NCBI RefSeq assembly: GCF_014698145.1
Contig: NZ_JACJSM010000008.1
Coordinates: 62,001 to 126,000, forward strand
Origin: Oscillatoria sp. FACHB-1406
GTDB taxonomy: Bacteria > Cyanobacteriota > Cyanobacteriia > Cyanobacteriales > Spirulinaceae
DNA length: 64,000 nucleotides
Direction of reading: 5' to 3'
Part shown: positions 60,467 to 64,000 of the stretch, in pieces
Layout: every line of letters begins with the position of its first letter
Numbering within the stretch: the stretch's first letter is position 1
The notes under the pieces: generated by a model
What the model was told of the DNA's origin: nothing
The model's input: only the letters and a program-made list of their open reading frames with translations
Database searches by the model: none
Position numbers and translations under genes: made by a program

Positions 60467-62674
60467 GTGAGTCAATCCAGTTCGCTGATTTATCAAGCCA
60501 AGCAAGGGAACCCCAATGCCATTGCAAGTTTAGTTAATAAATCCCTTGACTCGCACGGTATAAAAGTAATCAAGTCTGTTATTAAACAAAAATGCTTGCA
60601 TTTTCTCCTCGAAGCCGAAGACTTCTCAGATCGAGAGAAATTAATTAAATTCATAAAATCTGTCTTGCTTAAGCTGAATCCTAATAATATTAATTCTGTA
60701 AAAATTTATGGATGCCATAATGGTAATACTGCTCCAGTTTGGAATGCCGAGTTTGTTTTGCTGAGAAGCAATCAAGCACCAAATCAGTCGTCCATTTTGG
60801 AATCGCTAGAATCTCAAGTAAGATCGTTATTAAAAACAGAGTCTACTATTACAATTCGGAAAAAACAAGATGCGTTGATTTTTTTCATTAAGTCTTCCAA
60901 CGACTTAGAAAAGTCTGAAACTTGTAATATTGTTCGCGAATCAGTAGAAAAAACTAGAATTGACGATAACCTAACGACAATCAAAATTTATTTTCAAAAA
61001 ACAGACGAAGACGTTCCCGATTGGCATCATGAAGAGCGGTTAGAACGCACAAGTCTTAAAGAACAAAATTCTCAAGCGTCTCAAAGTCCTCGATCGCAAG
61101 AACAATCTCTTCAGCGCCCATCGCCAGTTATACAAGTAGAACAACTCTCTTATGAATTATTTGAGAAACTACATCTTGCTTTTTTAGCTCCGGTTGCAAG
61201 TCGAAATCAGTTTATCCTAAGTGCTTCAGAAGACCCAACAATTTCATCAGATGATGTGGTTCGAGGTTTAAATATTGAATCACTGTCTTCAGAGCTAAAA
61301 GAATCTCTGATGCACTCCAGTCAAGTTTTTAAGAACTTGGCGTTAAAATACTCTCTCGATTGCTCATCTCTTGGGGAAGATATCAAAAATCTATTCGATT
61401 CCATCAGCGCCGAACTCAAACAAGAAATTAAAGAAAAACTAAACATTGTCCACCAATTAGGTCAAAACTATTTAGAAATTCAAGAAGGAGAATTAAATGT
61501 TCTCGAACAGGTGGGGAAGGGGGCTACTCAAGGTGCAATGCAGAGTTTTAGTTGGTTTGGTGGATTGGTTGGAGCATATCAAGGATATCAATCTGTCAAC
61601 CAAAGAAAACAAGACTTGAAGGTAACAGAGGAACAGTATCTTCAAGCTAGGGAAATGCTGTTTGAAAATATTTTTTCATTCTGGAGGCAATTATACTTAG
61701 CAATCGCTGACTTTTGCGATCGCAAACTTGCAGTTAAATTAATTGCCTACCAAGACATTCGGGAAAAAATAGAGCTACACGAACAAAAGGTTGAAAGAGC
61801 AATTGAACTATTAAATTCCGATCGCGCTAGCGAAGCAGTTTGCGAATTCGAGTCTGCAAGAGACCTTTTCTGGGAAAAAATAACCCCCTCATTTGCAGAC
61901 CGGATTATGCTCAAAAATTTATCTGGTAATGAATCGCTTCAGTGGAGAGTTTTTGTTTGGGCAAATGCTTACTTAGAAAACGGCAATCCGCAGCAAGCGA
62001 AATATTTCTATGAAATGATACGAGATAACTATACAGCTATTGCTGATGCAGAGTTTGGATTGGCTTGTGTTTACTCTGTTGAAGATCGGGTTGAACAAGC
62101 TTTTGATTGCTTGAAATCTGCAATTCAGAAGGGCTTTTGCGATCTCGAATTGCTTGATTCAAAACAAGCATTAGAAAATTTGAGAATGAAAGAAAGCTAC
62201 ACCTTATTTTTTGCTAATGCTTGTAAAACTTGTTCTCCAACAGGCATTGATTACAGTACCTTGGCAGATTATCTTACTGAGAAGCAATGGAAAAAAAGCG
62301 ATTTTGAAACGTACACCTTAATCTGTAAATCTTTAAAGAAAGGAAGTGAGTCAACTTTTAATAATAACGAAATTGAGCAAATTTCTATTGCCGATCTAAA
62401 AAATATTGATTATTTGTGGCGAAAACATAGCGATCGGCTCTATGGGTTTTCAATTCAAAAAGAAATTCAACAAGACTTGGATCCAAACACCTTAATTACG
62501 GATAAACTAAGTTGGCCGCAATCTGATAGTCCTGATGAGTTTTTTAAAGACTTTAGTTCAAATGCTCAAAAATCTAGCACTAAGGGGACTCTTCCTTACA
62601 CAATTCATTGCAAAGGTAGTGGTTGGCTGAATTCGTTTATGTTTTATAAAATTATTGCAAGATTTGAAGAATGA
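60467..62674 (+). CDS. Large helical protein with tandem cyanobacterial N-terminal domains
   Basis: A 735-residue protein from GTG 60467, which has AAGGAG ten bases upstream. Residues 1-105 are the same domain as the start of the pentapeptide protein at 7260 (AKQGNPNAIASLVNKSL versus ARQGDPSAIATLFNRQL; a VWNAEF end). A second, diverged copy spans about 110-195 (VPDWHHEERLE at its end). The middle is helical with one Gly-rich hydrophobic stretch (GATQGAMQSFSWFGGLVGA near 355-373), and TPR-like helices cover about 490-580. The DNA is AT-rich and poor in HIP1 compared with the genome, a sign of foreign or fast-changing origin. Function is unknown. It follows the two membrane-protein genes. Confidence 0.65.
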   Translation: MSQSSSLIYQAKQGNPNAIASLVNKSLDSHGIKVIKSVIKQKCLHFLLEAEDFSDREKLIKFIKSVLLKLNPNNINSVKIYGCHNGNTAPVWNAEFVLLRSNQAPNQSSILESLESQVRSLLKTESTITIRKKQDALIFFIKSSNDLEKSETCNIVRESVEKTRIDDNLTTIKIYFQKTDEDVPDWHHEERLERTSLKEQNSQASQSPRSQEQSLQRPSPVIQVEQLSYELFEKLHLAFLAPVASRNQFILSASEDPTISSDDVVRGLNIESLSSELKESLMHSSQVFKNLALKYSLDCSSLGEDIKNLFDSISAELKQEIKEKLNIVHQLGQNYLEIQEGELNVLEQVGKGATQGAMQSFSWFGGLVGAYQGYQSVNQRKQDLKVTEEQYLQAREMLFENIFSFWRQLYLAIADFCDRKLAVKLIAYQDIREKIELHEQKVERAIELLNSDRASEAVCEFESARDLFWEKITPSFADRIMLKNLSGNESLQWRVFVWANAYLENGNPQQAKYFYEMIRDNYTAIADAEFGLACVYSVEDRVEQAFDCLKSAIQKGFCDLELLDSKQALENLRMKESYTLFFANACKTCSPTGIDYSTLADYLTEKQWKKSDFETYTLICKSLKKGSESTFNNNEIEQISIADLKNIDYLWRKHSDRLYGFSIQKEIQQDLDPNTLITDKLSWPQSDSPDEFFKDFSSNAQKSSTKGTLPYTIHCKGSGWLNSFMFYKIIARFEE

Positions 62675-62954
62675 GCTTTTAAGCCAAAACTACTTAAATT
62701 TAGTCTTACGGAAACTGGGCGAATACCATTCGCCCCTACCAATTTTATTTTGAAATGCGGTAGAACGTTTCAATGGGCAATTCCGGTAACAAAATACTGC
62801 GATCGCACATCCTCAATATTCGCTGATTTTACAAGGGTAGGGGGCTTAATAGCACTGATTGAAAGCTGGTGGGCGCTGCCCACCCTACGAAAGATAAAGG
62901 TTTTGGCTACCTCAACTCAAAGTTATCCATTGTCCATTATCCATTGTCAATTAT
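62675..62954. repeat. Extragenic repeats between genes
   Basis: A GGGCGAATACCATTCGCCC hairpin (62715) and a GGTGGGCGCTGCCCACCCTAC unit (62869), both families seen elsewhere (43110, 34070), plus ATTGTCCATTATCC words. No gene found in this gap. Confidence 0.7.
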
Positions 62955-64000
62955 CTAAGCCCGAATCTCTTGCGCCAACCGCTGTCGATATAACTCCCAA
63001 GTATAAACCTCGGCTTTGCGTCGCGCCGCGCGCCCCATTTCCGCGAGTTCTTGCGGATGGGTATAACACCATTCCAACTTTTCTTGCAAGGCGGTAACAT
63101 CGCGAATTGGAACGATAAATCCTTCGACTCCATCTTCGATTAAATCCGCGCCCCCCGAATGGGTGGTGGTAATAATCGGAATTCCGCACGCCATCGCTTC
63201 GAGGAGGACAAGCGCCAATCCTTCGACGAGGGAGGGAAAGACAAAAACGCTGGCACGGCTGTAGTATTCGTTGAGGGAGGCGTGGGGAACGGAGGGGACG
63301 TACTGCACCCAATCTTGCCATTGCGCCCACCATTGGGTCGGAAATTCATTCAAACCGACGCAGAGTAATTCGGATGCGGGGAAGTTCAGTTTTTGCCAAG
63401 CTTGCAAGAGGTAGTGTACGCCTTTGCGAGGCCCGACTCTGCCGACGAAGAGGGCGCGGAAAATGGAATCGGGTTTGGGTTGCGGGGAAAAGTAATCGTG
63501 GGGACAACCGTAGGGGATGACGCGAATTTTTTCGGCGGGGATGCCTGCATTGAGAACGGATTGTTTGACAATGGAGGAGGGAACGAAGATGCGATCGCTG
63601 AGTTGAATTTCTCGTTCTTTGCGTTCCAGTTTCCAAGCGGGTTCGCGGGTGGATTGCAAGGCGGCGGCGAGTTCGGGAAAGGTTTCGCGTTCTTCGCTTT
63701 GCAGTTGGCAACTTTGGCGGTAAAACGCGATCGGCAAGTCGTAAAAACAGGCGATTCCTCGTGCTTTTGCGGCGGCAAAGGTGTTTGCAGCACCGTCTTC
63801 GTAGGCATAGACTCCCGTCAGTCCATCTAAATGATGGCGGGAAACGCGATCGTCTAAACCCACATAAACCCAATCTACGAGCGATTGTGGGTTCAATTGC
63901 AATTTTTGCACGATCCGCGATCGCATCAAGGCAACGCGCGCGATTTCTCGCAAAGGGTAAGTTCGCAAATTCACCCCCTCGGGCGCAACCCAAGTCCGCC
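62955..64000 (-). CDS. Glycosyltransferase, GT4 type, partial (5' end outside window)
   Basis: A GT-B fold glycosyltransferase. The C-terminal half shows FVGRVGPRKGVHYLLQAW and the GT4 signature EGLALVLLEAMACGIPIITT with Glu contacts to the sugar nucleotide; a central Asp/His region (VYAYEDGAAN) follows the usual order. The frame remains open to the window edge: codons upstream of the GTG at 63974 read TWVAPEGV, consistent with an interior sequence, so the real start is probably outside. At least 348 residues are visible. It transfers a sugar, perhaps to lipid or polysaccharide; donor and acceptor are unknown. Confidence 0.85.
   Translation of the reverse strand, partial: RTWVAPEGVNLRTYPLREIARVALMRSRIVQKLQLNPQSLVDWVYVGLDDRVSRHHLDGLTGVYAYEDGAANTFAAAKARGIACFYDLPIAFYRQSCQLQSEERETFPELAAALQSTREPAWKLERKEREIQLSDRIFVPSSIVKQSVLNAGIPAEKIRVIPYGCPHDYFSPQPKPDSIFRALFVGRVGPRKGVHYLLQAWQKLNFPASELLCVGLNEFPTQWWAQWQDWVQYVPSVPHASLNEYYSRASVFVFPSLVEGLALVLLEAMACGIPIITTTHSGGADLIEDGVEGFIVPIRDVTALQEKLEWCYTHPQELAEMGRAARRKAEVYTWELYRQRLAQEIRA

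Noticed and set aside
16739-62674. One large defence island joining the NACHT and STAND loci
   Set aside because: They are about 38 kb apart with housekeeping genes (bciB, rpiA, speA, petN, ndhO) between.

Overview
The window is chromosomal DNA from a cyanobacterium. Evidence: the octamer GCGATCGC (HIP1) is scattered through almost every gene, and there are genes for PetN of cytochrome b6f, NdhO of the photosynthetic NDH-1 complex, NblA (phycobilisome degradation), a CpcS-type bilin lyase, a BciB-type 8-vinyl reductase of chlorophyll synthesis, and cobalamin and haem enzymes. The species cannot be named from sequence alone.

Layout. 0-2.4 kb: a membrane-protein pair, an IS200/IS605-like remnant, a GNAT acetyltransferase and tRNA-Pro(TGG). 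2.4-5.3 kb: a compact integrative element of about 2.8 kb in the tRNA gene, bounded by 98-bp direct repeats and carrying a tyrosine recombinase, a winged-helix protein, repeated operator-like sites and arm-type repeats, with no HIP1 octamer that I could find. 5.4-16.5 kb: ABC exporter, pentapeptide-repeat membrane protein, lipase, CobI, proline-rich protein, a 373-bp MITE-like insertion, HemB and a multicopper oxidase. 16.7-28.8 kb: a NACHT ATPase with an HTH head, DnaJ-TPR protein, BciB, a Ser/Thr kinase, an AI-2E-family protein, a DsbD_2/TauE-like membrane fusion, RpiA and an RRM protein. 28.8-33.9 kb: NblA with a long upstream gap and a structured downstream RNA, a universal stress protein, CpcS and SpeA. 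34-47.7 kb: two Uma2-family paralogues, a 1,780-residue kinase/ATPase/GAF/SpoIIE signalling protein, an aldolase-dehydrogenase, a photolyase-like protein and a manganese catalase. 48-57.4 kb: PetN with a tiny membrane protein, an ammonium-transporter/histidine-kinase fusion, two related lipoproteins, a PKHD dioxygenase, a PrxQ-type peroxiredoxin, CobH, NdhO and a His-tailed MFS exporter. 57.4-62.7 kb: a STAND ATPase divergent from two glycine/alanine-rich membrane proteins and a large helical protein. The window ends in a partial glycosyltransferase.

Two places best fit the search for something new. One is the tRNA-Pro mini-element, whose gene content and repeat architecture (seven GGTATTA arm-type sites, three GTTGTACACGG sites, a long AT-rich palindrome) look like a minimal self-contained integrative unit or a satellite. 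The other is the 57.4-62.7 kb locus: a STAND/NB-ARC ATPase without the usual sensor repeats faces two proteins with hydrophobic hairpins that could form membrane pores, and a third protein carrying two copies of a small domain that also heads the pentapeptide protein at 7.3-9.1 kb. A conflict or cell-death role for this locus is inference only.

Other general features: the intergenic DNA is rich in palindromic extragenic repeats of several families, and many neighbouring genes converge with very short gaps. No CRISPR array, rRNA gene or complete transposase gene was seen.
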